Source: CAZJDM01 sp964544765
GTDB taxonomy: Bacteria; Bdellovibrionota_B; Oligoflexia; CAYFLR01
Direction of reading: 5' to 3'
Length of the DNA stretch: 54,967 bases
Assembly (NCBI GenBank): GCA_964544765.1
Contig: CAZJDM010000007.1
Span: 1-54,967, forward strand
Shown: positions 1 through 8,208 of the stretch, in pieces
Numbering within the stretch: the first letter of the stretch is position 1
Layout of the letters: every line of letters begins with the position of its first letter
Translations under genes and position numbers: made by a program
The notes under the pieces: generated by a model
The model's database searches: none
The model's input: only the letters and a program-made list of their open reading frames with translations
What the model was told of the DNA's origin: nothing

Positions 1-922
1 TAATAGCTTCACTGGTAAGTCCTACTTGTTGGTACATATAATCACGATCACCATGATTGGTTGGCAACATTGTATCATCAATTGCAAACCGCTTAAATGT
101 AAAGTTGGGCCTGTTACAAATGGTACTAAAATTTTCAGCAAGAATAGACGCAATAGTAGATCCTCCACCACCAGATAATGAGTGAGATTCTAGGGTAAAT
201 ATAGCTGGAGTTTGGGAGGCTACCTTTAAAATTAAATCGGAGGAGATAGGTTTAAAACAAGGACATTGAACTATTGCAAAAGATTTATTAGGAAGATGTA
301 TCTTCTTAGCAATTGGCAACATATCTCCAAAGGTAAAGATGGTAAAGTCTTCACCGGTTTGAACATAATAGGGTTGTGGATAATCAGTAATCATTTCTTG
401 GTATTCAGCTTGAATAAATTCTTGAGTAAAGACCACTGGATTCTTGTTTTTAGCTAAGCGGATGTAGTAAGGATTAGAAGACTGGTAGGCTTTTTTTACT
501 ATCAGTTTAGTTTCCAAGGGATCGGCGGGAGAGCTAATTATTAAATTAGGAAAACCACTTAAAGCCGCAACATCTTCAATAGCGTGGTGCGACGTCCCTT
601 GACTGCCATAGCTAAAATCACTTCCGGATCCAACTAAAACTACATTATGGTTGGGATAGCAAATATCCATCTTGATTTGTTCTAAGGCACGTAGTATTAA
701 AAAAGGAATAAGAGTATAGACAAATACCTTTTTGCCTGCCAAAGCTAGTCCAGCTGCGACACCTATCATATTTTGTTCCTGAATACCGGTATTGATGAAT
801 TGAGTAGGAAACTGTTTTTGGAATTCTTCGATTGAAGAAAATCCCATGTCGCCTACCATCAGGACAATTTGGGGATCGTCGCTAGCTAGGGAACATAATT
901 GTTGAAAAAACGCGTCTCTCAT
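1..922 (-). CDS. Transketolase C-terminal subunit (partial at window edge)
   Basis: This is the pyrimidine-binding and C-terminal half of a split transketolase, read on the minus strand from an ATG at 922 to the window edge without a stop (307 codons seen, close to the usual full length of about 310). The protein starts MRDAFFQQLCSLASDD. It contains the family signature GIQEQNMIGVAAGLALAGKK (activating Glu inside the IxEQ motif), then GSQGTSHHAIEDVAALSG, and near the edge LPTNHGDRDYMYQQVGL, typical of transketolase C-terminal domains. An AAGG ribosome site lies about 8 bases before the ATG. The gene follows the epimerase/transketolase-N fusion by 54 bases, so the two chains probably form one thiamine-diphosphate enzyme. 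In the family this moves two-carbon ketol units between sugars. The substrate is unknown; the epimerase and radical SAM neighbours suggest sugar or surface-glycan chemistry (inference). Confidence 0.85.
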   Translation of the reverse strand, partial: MRDAFFQQLCSLASDDPQIVLMVGDMGFSSIEEFQKQFPTQFINTGIQEQNMIGVAAGLALAGKKVFVYTLIPFLILRALEQIKMDICYPNHNVVLVGSGSDFSYGSQGTSHHAIEDVAALSGFPNLIISSPADPLETKLIVKKAYQSSNPYYIRLAKNKNPVVFTQEFIQAEYQEMITDYPQPYYVQTGEDFTIFTFGDMLPIAKKIHLPNKSFAIVQCPCFKPISSDLILKVASQTPAIFTLESHSLSGGGGSTIASILAENFSTICNRPNFTFKRFAIDDTMLPTNHGDRDYMYQQVGLTSEAI

Positions 923-976
923 TTAATTTACCTTAAAATTGTATAAAAGATCGAAAAGCTCAATTAAAGATATGTG

Positions 977-2752
977 TCAGTTAGTGTCCAATTCAACTAA
1001 AGCTTTTTGATACTCGTCCTTTCTAGGAGATCTGTAATGCCAGATATAATTGTTTTCCATAAAGGAAACTCCTTTGCCTTTAACAGTGTGAGCAATAATA
1101 GCTTTGGGTCCATTGCATTGAGTTCTGAAAGCTAGGTCAATTTGAGTAAAATCATGTCCGTTAATTTTAATAGGGTGCCAGCCAAATGAACGTAGTTTAT
1201 CTTCTAGTGGATCGAGTTTAACAATATCTTCGGTGGATCCTAGGCTTTCTAAATAATTGCGATCGATAATAAAAACCAGATTATCTAATTGATGATGACC
1301 GGTAAAAAGAAGTGATTCCCAAACACTTCCCTCCTGGAGTTCTCCATCGCCTACTAATACATATATTTGTTGATGGGAATTATCGAGTTTATATCCATAG
1401 GCTAATCCAGAGGCTAATGCTAATCCATGTCCCAGGGATCCACTGGAAATCTCAATTCCCAGTTCTTTATTCATCTTAGGGTGTCCACCTAAGAGTGAAC
1501 CGTTTTGACCGTATTCTTGAAGTAATTCGATTGATAAATTTCCTTTTAAGTGTAGTACGGTGTACAGAGCCATAGCGGCATGTCCCTTGCTGAGTATAAA
1601 CTTATCATTTCTGTCACCTGAATTAACTATTTGTTTAAAATATAAATAGGTAAGCAGATCTATACATGAGAAACAGCTACCAATATGAGAATTATTAGTT
1701 TTATGAGCTAACTCTAATATTATCTTTCGAGCTTTGCGAGCTTGGTCAATTAGTTGTTTATCCTGGAGATAAAGGTTTTGGTTATGGGAAAACCAGTGCA
1801 GGGTTTGTTTGATACCCTTAGATAACGAAGTTGGAGCTTGCCATCCCAGAACTCTTTTGGTTTTGCTGACATCTGCCTGCCAATAAATGGGTTCTACTCT
1901 AGATCGAACGTGGTGATCGCTATAATCAACTTTTGGTAAGTGGAAAGTTGTTCCTTCGAATTTATTATTTTGGAGATCATTCTTAATAAGTTCAATTAAG
2001 TTTTGAATAGAAAATTCTTTTCCCGATCCGATGTTAAAATTCTCGCCGATGGTATTTTGGGGGAAAAGTGCAATTTGCCAAAGAGCTTCACAAACATCCT
2101 CTACATAGATAAAATCTCTCTTAGCCAAAGGGTGGTTTATCGTTAGGGTTTTTTGTTGGCAGATACTATTAAAAATAGTGGGGATAAGGCGAGTGGGGTT
2201 TTCATATGGGCCGTAAACCGAGTATAAAATAGCTGTGACAAAAGGGAAACTATGTTGATTATATAACCATTGTCCATACAAAGAAATGTAGCTTTTGGTC
2301 CAATCATAACTGTTTACAGGTGATTTAATGCTATTTTCCATGATGGGTTGATTGCTGGGACCATATTCCACTGAACTTCCAGTATAAATAAAACTTTTTA
2401 TGGAGTCTAGACTCATAGCCGCGTGCATTAAATTTAGAGAGAAATGTAAATTAGTATTTTCAATATCTTTTTTGGTTGTTTGATAGAAATAGGCTCCGGT
2501 AGTTGCCAGATGAAAAATAATCGATGGAGATATTTTTTGCAGTAAGGTTGTTAGTTGTTGAATTTTCGAGTTAGGGATCTGGTGTAGAACTAAATTCTCT
2601 TCCGATAGAATCTCTTCAAGTCTCCAAAGATCTGTAGTTTTGGTTACTAGTGCGTGAACAGTCAGGTTCTTTTCTAAAAGATAGCGAGTTAAGTTGGCTC
2701 CAATAAATCCTGCTGCGCCAGTTATCAGAACATGTTCATTGTTAAGGCTCAA
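977..2752 (-). CDS. Fusion: NAD-dependent epimerase/dehydratase + transketolase N-terminal (ThDP-binding) subunit
   Basis: 591 residues in two joined enzymes. Residues 1-320 are an extended short-chain dehydrogenase: the NAD-binding GxxGxxG motif is GAAGFIG (12-18) and the active-site YxxxK is Y149-K153. Residues about 330-591 are the ThDP-binding half of transketolase, with SKGHAA at 388-393, a GSLGHGLALASGL segment around 438-450, and the ThDP/metal motif starting GDGELQEG at 468 and closing near DRN at 497-499. The partner half is the next gene. The start is a TTG directly after the stop of the radical SAM gene (TAATTG); GGAGGT inside the last two codons of that gene serves as ribosome site, and no in-frame ATG lies nearby. 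Coupled translation with the upstream gene is likely. Split transketolases are common, but fusion to a sugar epimerase is not an arrangement I know. The likely role is to make an unusual sugar. Confidence 0.85.
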   Translation of the reverse strand: MSLNNEHVLITGAAGFIGANLTRYLLEKNLTVHALVTKTTDLWRLEEILSEENLVLHQIPNSKIQQLTTLLQKISPSIIFHLATTGAYFYQTTKKDIENTNLHFSLNLMHAAMSLDSIKSFIYTGSSVEYGPSNQPIMENSIKSPVNSYDWTKSYISLYGQWLYNQHSFPFVTAILYSVYGPYENPTRLIPTIFNSICQQKTLTINHPLAKRDFIYVEDVCEALWQIALFPQNTIGENFNIGSGKEFSIQNLIELIKNDLQNNKFEGTTFHLPKVDYSDHHVRSRVEPIYWQADVSKTKRVLGWQAPTSLSKGIKQTLHWFSHNQNLYLQDKQLIDQARKARKIILELAHKTNNSHIGSCFSCIDLLTYLYFKQIVNSGDRNDKFILSKGHAAMALYTVLHLKGNLSIELLQEYGQNGSLLGGHPKMNKELGIEISSGSLGHGLALASGLAYGYKLDNSHQQIYVLVGDGELQEGSVWESLLFTGHHQLDNLVFIIDRNYLESLGSTEDIVKLDPLEDKLRSFGWHPIKINGHDFTQIDLAFRTQCNGPKAIIAHTVKGKGVSFMENNYIWHYRSPRKDEYQKALVELDTN

Positions 2753-3859
2753 TTAACCTCCGTCGGGTATTTTAGGCTTGTTAGTTTGAAAAAAGGCATG
2801 CTTTTTGTTCCAATTGGCGTGGGAGGATTGATAACATTTTTGGCACTGACTGGACATTAAGTTTTTATTGTTGACCGAAGTTCGAAATTTTTGCATTTCA
2901 GGTCCGTTCCACATTGATTCTAAATTGTGTCTTCGTTCTATGATTGAGAATAATCTATCTTCATGTGATTGACAATAACGAATGTATCCGTCCGCTCCAA
3001 TAAAGAGATCTCTCCAAGCATTAAAACATCCTTTATGATAATTGTTTTTTGCGGAGTCTTCTCCTTGGATATGTGGTAGTTTCAATTTGATTTTGTATTT
3101 TTGGGCCAGTTCATGAGATTGATTAAAGATTTTTTTTACATGATCTTGAGAGTTCCATAATGATTCATGGGCTAGTTTTTTATCAAAAGAAGTAAGGTAA
3201 ATACCTTTTACTTCATCAAGACTCATTTTGTGAGCCAAATTTATCATACCTGGCAGTTCGTCAATATTTGAGCGCATTAAAGTCATTACTACATTTATAT
3301 AAGGAGAAGACAAATGCCTTTCTTTTTTTATCCGAACGATATTTTGAAGATCGTATATTATCTTATTAAAATCAGATCCTTGTCGGATACGATCGTTAGT
3401 TTTAGCTGTAAATCCGTCCAAGCTGATTCCCATAATCAAAGATGGTGTATTAATGATTAAATCCTGTAATTGATTCAAGGTAGATCCATTGGTAACAAAA
3501 TAGATTCTTGTTGAATTTTTAGAAAAAAGATCAACTATATCAGTGAATTGAGGATGCAATGTCCCTTCTCCCCATCCAAATAAGGTAACTTCTTCTAGAT
3601 ATGGAAAAAAAGGAGTTAAGGCTGCTAAATCTTTCATATCTAGGAAATGTTGTGAGGATGGTTTTGAGGAACGTCCACAAGTGATGCAATTGAAATTACA
3701 GACATTCGTAAGCTCCAATACTAGTCTGCGGGGTTTTGAGGAGAGAGTTGTTAAACCTTCTTTAAGTTCCTGGAGATTTGTTCCGCTATTCTGCGCTTGT
3801 AGGTCGGTTAAGGTATTTATCTGCAATAGACCAGCACGTTTTGGTCTCTGAATAAGCAT
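2753..3859 (-). CDS. Radical SAM/SPASM domain protein
   Basis: 368 residues. The radical SAM cluster motif CX3CX2C is C54-N-F-N-C58-I-T-C61, preceded by a typical beta strand (LVLELTNVCNF). Further on are GWGEGTLHPQF (the GGE-like SAM-binding motif), FVTNGS and GISLDG, all standard barrel motifs. The C-terminal part has SPASM-type cysteines (GCFNAW, YCQS, CQKCY) for auxiliary iron-sulphur clusters. SPASM proteins modify peptides, or in some clusters dehydrogenate or epimerise sugars and alcohols. No small precursor peptide gene is visible nearby, which argues for a small-molecule substrate (inference). The ATG has GGAGA about 7 bases upstream. The stop abuts the TTG start of the epimerase-transketolase fusion, so the three minus-strand genes form one operon. 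Confidence 0.85.
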   Translation of the reverse strand: MLIQRPKRAGLLQINTLTDLQAQNSGTNLQELKEGLTTLSSKPRRLVLELTNVCNFNCITCGRSSKPSSQHFLDMKDLAALTPFFPYLEEVTLFGWGEGTLHPQFTDIVDLFSKNSTRIYFVTNGSTLNQLQDLIINTPSLIMGISLDGFTAKTNDRIRQGSDFNKIIYDLQNIVRIKKERHLSSPYINVVMTLMRSNIDELPGMINLAHKMSLDEVKGIYLTSFDKKLAHESLWNSQDHVKKIFNQSHELAQKYKIKLKLPHIQGEDSAKNNYHKGCFNAWRDLFIGADGYIRYCQSHEDRLFSIIERRHNLESMWNGPEMQKFRTSVNNKNLMSSQCQKCYQSSHANWNKKHAFFQTNKPKIPDGG

Positions 3860-4043
3860 GAAGGTTTCTCCCTACCAAATGACAAGTATGATCTCATTTA
3901 TTTTAGGTAATAATGTCGATGTAATCAATTAATAAAAAAGATAAATATTATTTTTTCTTTAATTTCCTAAATATATGATTGTGAATACCGATCTGTTCTA
4001 AAAGGAGCAAAAAAATTTCAATTTATTATAATTGGAGGCTTTT

Positions 4044-7000
4044 ATGATGAGTAGTATTATGATGAGTAATGTATTGAATAGATTAAGGCTTTTTGGAGGG
4101 GTGTTATCGATAGCAGTGGTTGTGGTTTTAATCATCTTTGCTTGTTCTTCGGATGATGATTTACCATCTGGTTCTGATGAGAGTAGTACTCAATCACCAA
4201 AAGTTAATCCATTAGATGATCCAAACGCAATCACAGAACCCTTGAGTGAGGATTATGGTCTGTGGAAGGATGTTGCAAGGGACATGGAGTATAAAATTTA
4301 TGAGAAAAAAATGACTTGGAAAGAAGGAGGGTCAACGATAACAGCTAATTATACTAAAAATGAGGATGATCATAAAGTATATAAAGTAAGTGGAACTAGA
4401 AGTGTATTGTTAAAATACACAGCCGAGAATCAGGCTAAACTTGTGGATGGAAAAAATACACATATTTTAACTCGTCATGGAGTTAATACAGCCCAAATGA
4501 CCGGTCGTTTACAGATGTTACCACAGCCAACTACCGGTAGCTATGATGCTGAATATCGAGGTGGTCGAGGTATTATAAGTGGTGGTGGTACTTACCCTGC
4601 ACCAGATTATTCTACAGCAGTAGTTAAATTAATCAATCCTGATACTGAGGAAGTTGTCTATGCAACTGTTAATGAAGACGGTTCTTGGAAAGCGGAAAAT
4701 CTGCAGGTGGGTATTGAGTATAAGGTAATTGTTGACATGGCAGGCGCTACTCGTAATTCCCCCAAGCTAAATTTAGTTAAGGGAGAGGATAACCAACGAC
4801 AATTTGACGCGGAATTTGATTTGACGGTAGGAGATCAGAATGCCACTGCTCCTACTATTTTGGTACAGGGACTTTATTCATTTATGGTTGAGCTGGAAAG
4901 AGAAGAGGATAATTATTTTTACTTTGGCGGAGAAGAATATACTTCTAGGTTAATTATTTCTAACGTGGGTGTAGGTTCAGTCAGTGGTGTCCATTTTTAT
5001 ATTGCTACTTTAGATGAAGGAATTGAATTGTTAAGTGGTGCGGAAGGAATAGTAGGAACCATGGATCCTGGCGAGAGTACGGAAGACATCGGAGCTACGA
5101 CAAGCTCTACAGATAAGAAGGAAGACTCGGACGTAATGGAAGTCAAGTTTAAAGTAAGGAAAGTTCTACAGGAAAAAAGAAAAGTACGTTTACAAGTGAT
5201 TATTACTGGGGAAGGTTTACCTAACTTTATCCATGATGTAGATATTAATGTGTATTCCTCTAAATTTCAAGTTAGCATAGCTAAAAAACCCTTAGTATCA
5301 GGAGGAGGGGAGCTAAGCGGATTTATTGTTGCTGATGGAAGAAACTTAGTTCGTTTTTATCATGAGGATGATTGGGATTATGAACTTGGCAGTGAAAGCA
5401 TAAAAACCATTGATTTACCCTGTTTAAGTGCAGAGACTTATTTAAACTATATAATGGTATTATCTGCTACTGAAGAAACTAATGAGGTTGCTTATTCTAT
5501 TGGATTAGATACGGATCCTGACCCTGCTTTAAAAGATTTTATTGATACTAATTTAGATGAGGTAAGGTTTAATGGGAATGATACTGAAGCGGATGCGGAT
5601 GCTTTATATGCCGGTATGCCTACTACCAAAGGTTTTATTTCCTATGGGACCTTAGATCATTATAAATTTCGTTGTCCGGCTGCTGTCGATCTAACGGAAG
5701 GTCAATCCGTTGCTGGTCCTAGGTTGAAACTGGTTGATATTGAGAATGAAGTAGCGGGTTTATACTCCAGAATAAAGGTAGAAAATAAAGGTGGAGTAAA
5801 CTTAGGAGATGTAATAGGTGGTCTTAAGGTTTTTACTTATGATTTTGATTTGGATAATGATGGTTTTGTGGATAATGATTTTGCTTGTGACCAAGGCTCA
5901 ACTACCGAACCTGATGGTTGCTTAGTTCCAGAGGAGGAAGCTCCTCTGATAAATGATAATTGTCCAGGTATATATAATCCTGATCAAATTGATACTGATG
6001 ATGATGGTGTGGGCGATGTATGTGATGCCAGTGATACTACTGATGGTTCCGCGCAAGATGAATCTGATAATGTACCAGCTATTAGAGGCTATCTGCTTAC
6101 AATAGATACTGCTGAGAATGAAATTGATTCAGACGGTGATGGTAAACGTAATGATGAGGATAATTGTCCTCGTATATATAACACTGGTCAGGCCAACCGT
6201 GAAAATGACGATGAAAATGATGATAATGATGAAACAGAAACCATGTCGGTGGGAGATGATGGTAGTGTTACAGTAACCGCTGCTACTATACAAGGAGATG
6301 CTTGTGATGATGTCCCAGCAGACGATGCAGATTTTGATTCTGATGGTGTTGAAGGTAGTGACGATAATTGTCCCAGTATCAATAATCCTGATCAGGAAAA
6401 TGTTGATAATGATGGACAGGGAGATATTTGTGAACCTGATCCTGTAGAGGGTGAAGTCGCTGGTAGTAGCAGTAATCGAATGGAATTTTTTGATATAGAG
6501 GTGTTAGATACCAAGTGTGGTTATACCGGTCCTGAAAATGATCTTAGGGGAAGTTGTGATGAGGATTTCGAACAATATGCTAGGATATCATCAAAAGGGG
6601 GAGCACAATGGGATAGTAATTATGCACAGTATATGAATTTAAGATATAGACTTTTATTAATGGATATTGAAAATTATCGTTTTGAATTAGACGGATTTCC
6701 TCTTACTACTTTAAGTGCTGATGGAACTTACGTCTCTGGTATAATAGGGCAATATTTTAATGTAATAAAACCTTCTTTTGGTAGGCAGATTGTTTCCGCG
6801 GATGATGGAGGGGATCAAACTAAGAATCCTTATGAATGCTATTTTGAAAGTAGAGATGCTGGCGGAAATGTTACCGATGCTTTTTACAGGGCTCAATTGT
6901 ACAATGAAGCTGACTGGAGTACCGCCGGTAATGAAGTAGTTACTTATGACAATGGGGTGTCATTTATTCAACTTGCAGCGGATGATCCAACCAAAATTTC

Positions 7001-7847
7001 ATTAAAGCTATGTTTTAATGAAACGCAAAGGAGGTTTGCCAGAAGATATTATGATGAAAATGGGGAAGAGATGGAATGTACCGGTGATAGTTGTCCAGCA
7101 GATCCTAATTCTTGGGAACCAGAAGAAGGAACTTATACCGGTTGGCAATATAAATACAATAATGATAATGAGATCGAGTATAATCCTACTTTAGGGAATA
7201 TAGAAGGTGAAGATTCGGCCTCAAACTCAGCGAGGAGAGTAGGCCCTGGTCAAATTTGGAATGGGAGCGCTATGGAAAATGTGGCAGATGATGCAGCAGC
7301 ACCAACGTTTGTGGATGAGATAATTCCAGATGGTACAACAAGAGAAGTAGCTGTATTTGCTTGGTTTTTCGTTCAACCAGCTGAATTTAGACCAATAGGG
7401 TATTTGAGTAAGGATCATGAACTAAAAATTGAAGGAATGGAAGATATACCTACAATACCTCTGTGGGCTCCTGATGACGAACCAGCTGAGGGAGGCGACG
7501 GTTCTTACATTGTTAACATGTTTAGTGAAGAGAATATAAGCACTCTAATTGATACCGCGTTGGCAACTGCCTTTTATAGGAGTGATAATGATGAAGAAGC
7601 TCCTGCAGAAGGTGAAACTGATTATAGAAACGTTGATTCTCTGAATGTACAAATGGAAGATTTGCTATGGTTTAACAATGTACCATCTAAATATACCGCT
7701 TATTATATCTTCTTTGGTATGGTAATTGCTGAGGATCTAGATGGAGAACCGGGAGACAGACAGTTATTGATTTCCAAGTGGTCAATTAACCAGGATGGTA
7801 AACCAGAATTACCTTCTATTTGGCTTGGAACCCGAGGTGGTAGTTAG
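4044..7847 (+). CDS. Large surface lipoprotein with thrombospondin type-3 repeats
   Basis: 1267 residues, unrecognised as a whole. A short hydrophobic signal ends in a lipobox-like IFAC with Cys34, so a lipoprotein is expected. Residues about 186-231 look like a carboxypeptidase-regulatory/Ig-like segment (VVKLINPDTEEVVYATV, then a DGSW turn). Residues about 600-797 hold Asp-rich thrombospondin type-3 repeats, seen as DTDDDGVGDVCD, DSDGDGKRNDEDNCP and DFDSDGVEGSDDNCP; these bind calcium in known proteins. The rest is Asp/Glu-rich and beta-like with scattered cysteines. The start is the ATG at 4044: GGAGG at 4034-4038 is the ribosome site, so an in-frame TTG at 4032 that would include it is not the start. 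A terminator-like palindrome follows at 7913. It is probably displayed at the cell surface; no enzyme motif is visible. Confidence 0.8.
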   Translation: MMSSIMMSNVLNRLRLFGGVLSIAVVVVLIIFACSSDDDLPSGSDESSTQSPKVNPLDDPNAITEPLSEDYGLWKDVARDMEYKIYEKKMTWKEGGSTITANYTKNEDDHKVYKVSGTRSVLLKYTAENQAKLVDGKNTHILTRHGVNTAQMTGRLQMLPQPTTGSYDAEYRGGRGIISGGGTYPAPDYSTAVVKLINPDTEEVVYATVNEDGSWKAENLQVGIEYKVIVDMAGATRNSPKLNLVKGEDNQRQFDAEFDLTVGDQNATAPTILVQGLYSFMVELEREEDNYFYFGGEEYTSRLIISNVGVGSVSGVHFYIATLDEGIELLSGAEGIVGTMDPGESTEDIGATTSSTDKKEDSDVMEVKFKVRKVLQEKRKVRLQVIITGEGLPNFIHDVDINVYSSKFQVSIAKKPLVSGGGELSGFIVADGRNLVRFYHEDDWDYELGSESIKTIDLPCLSAETYLNYIMVLSATEETNEVAYSIGLDTDPDPALKDFIDTNLDEVRFNGNDTEADADALYAGMPTTKGFISYGTLDHYKFRCPAAVDLTEGQSVAGPRLKLVDIENEVAGLYSRIKVENKGGVNLGDVIGGLKVFTYDFDLDNDGFVDNDFACDQGSTTEPDGCLVPEEEAPLINDNCPGIYNPDQIDTDDDGVGDVCDASDTTDGSAQDESDNVPAIRGYLLTIDTAENEIDSDGDGKRNDEDNCPRIYNTGQANRENDDENDDNDETETMSVGDDGSVTVTAATIQGDACDDVPADDADFDSDGVEGSDDNCPSINNPDQENVDNDGQGDICEPDPVEGEVAGSSSNRMEFFDIEVLDTKCGYTGPENDLRGSCDEDFEQYARISSKGGAQWDSNYAQYMNLRYRLLLMDIENYRFELDGFPLTTLSADGTYVSGIIGQYFNVIKPSFGRQIVSADDGGDQTKNPYECYFESRDAGGNVTDAFYRAQLYNEADWSTAGNEVVTYDNGVSFIQLAADDPTKISLKLCFNETQRRFARRYYDENGEEMECTGDSCPADPNSWEPEEGTYTGWQYKYNNDNEIEYNPTLGNIEGEDSASNSARRVGPGQIWNGSAMENVADDAAAPTFVDEIIPDGTTREVAVFAWFFVQPAEFRPIGYLSKDHELKIEGMEDIPTIPLWAPDDEPAEGGDGSYIVNMFSEENISTLIDTALATAFYRSDNDEEAPAEGETDYRNVDSLNVQMEDLLWFNNVPSKYTAYYIFFGMVIAEDLDGEPGDRQLLISKWSINQDGKPELPSIWLGTRGGS

Positions 7848-7912
7848 TTAGAATTTAACGATATTTTATAAAACTTAATTAAAACAATAATTTACTAGTA
7901 TTTACTAGTCGT

Positions 7913-7975
7913 AATATAAAAGGCCCTGGTTTGTTTCATTTATTCGAAACGAGACAAGCTAGGGCCTTTTATATT
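7913..7975 (+). terminator. Terminator-like palindrome after the type-3-repeat lipoprotein gene
   Basis: The arms 7913-7927 (AATATAAAAGGCCCT) and 7961-7975 (its exact complement in reverse) form a 15-bp perfect stem. The loop contains a further GTTTC/GAAAC pairing. The core GGCCCT/AGGGCC is GC-rich, with an A-run on the left and a T-run on the right, so it could stop transcription in either direction. It lies 65 bases after the stop codon at 7847. Confidence 0.75.
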
Positions 7976-8135
7976 TATACAATGCATATATAGAATACAT
8001 TTAATAGTATATATACAAAAATAATAGTGAAAATAAAAATAAAATTAGCATATAAACCATTGATATTATGTATTAATAAGCAAATCTTAATCAAATACTA
8101 AATGTTTTATAAAGTATGTTCGATAAGTTATACAA

Positions 8136-8154
8136 GACTTGTTTTATTCAAGTC
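8136..8154. promoter_or_regulatory. Short inverted repeat in the leader of the first paralogous lipoprotein gene
   Basis: GACTTG and CAAGTC are separated by 7 bases, 55 bases before the ATG at 8209. It could be an operator half-site pair or a leader hairpin. No equivalent is visible before the second paralogue, so the assignment is weak. Confidence 0.25.
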
Positions 8155-8208
8155 AAAGTTGTGTGATTTACTATAATAATAGCATGATTTAATAATAAGG
8201 AATTAGTC

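Larger units (their letters stand above)
7848..8208. other. Intergenic region between two lipoprotein genes
   Basis: 361 bases without a gene. The first part holds a strong palindrome (7913-7975) that looks like an intrinsic terminator for the large lipoprotein gene. The remainder is very AT-rich and contains a short inverted repeat, GACTTG-N7-CAAGTC at 8136-8154, 55 bases before the next start codon. An AAGG ribosome site precedes the ATG at 8209. I see no convincing small open frame or RNA gene. Confidence 0.6.
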
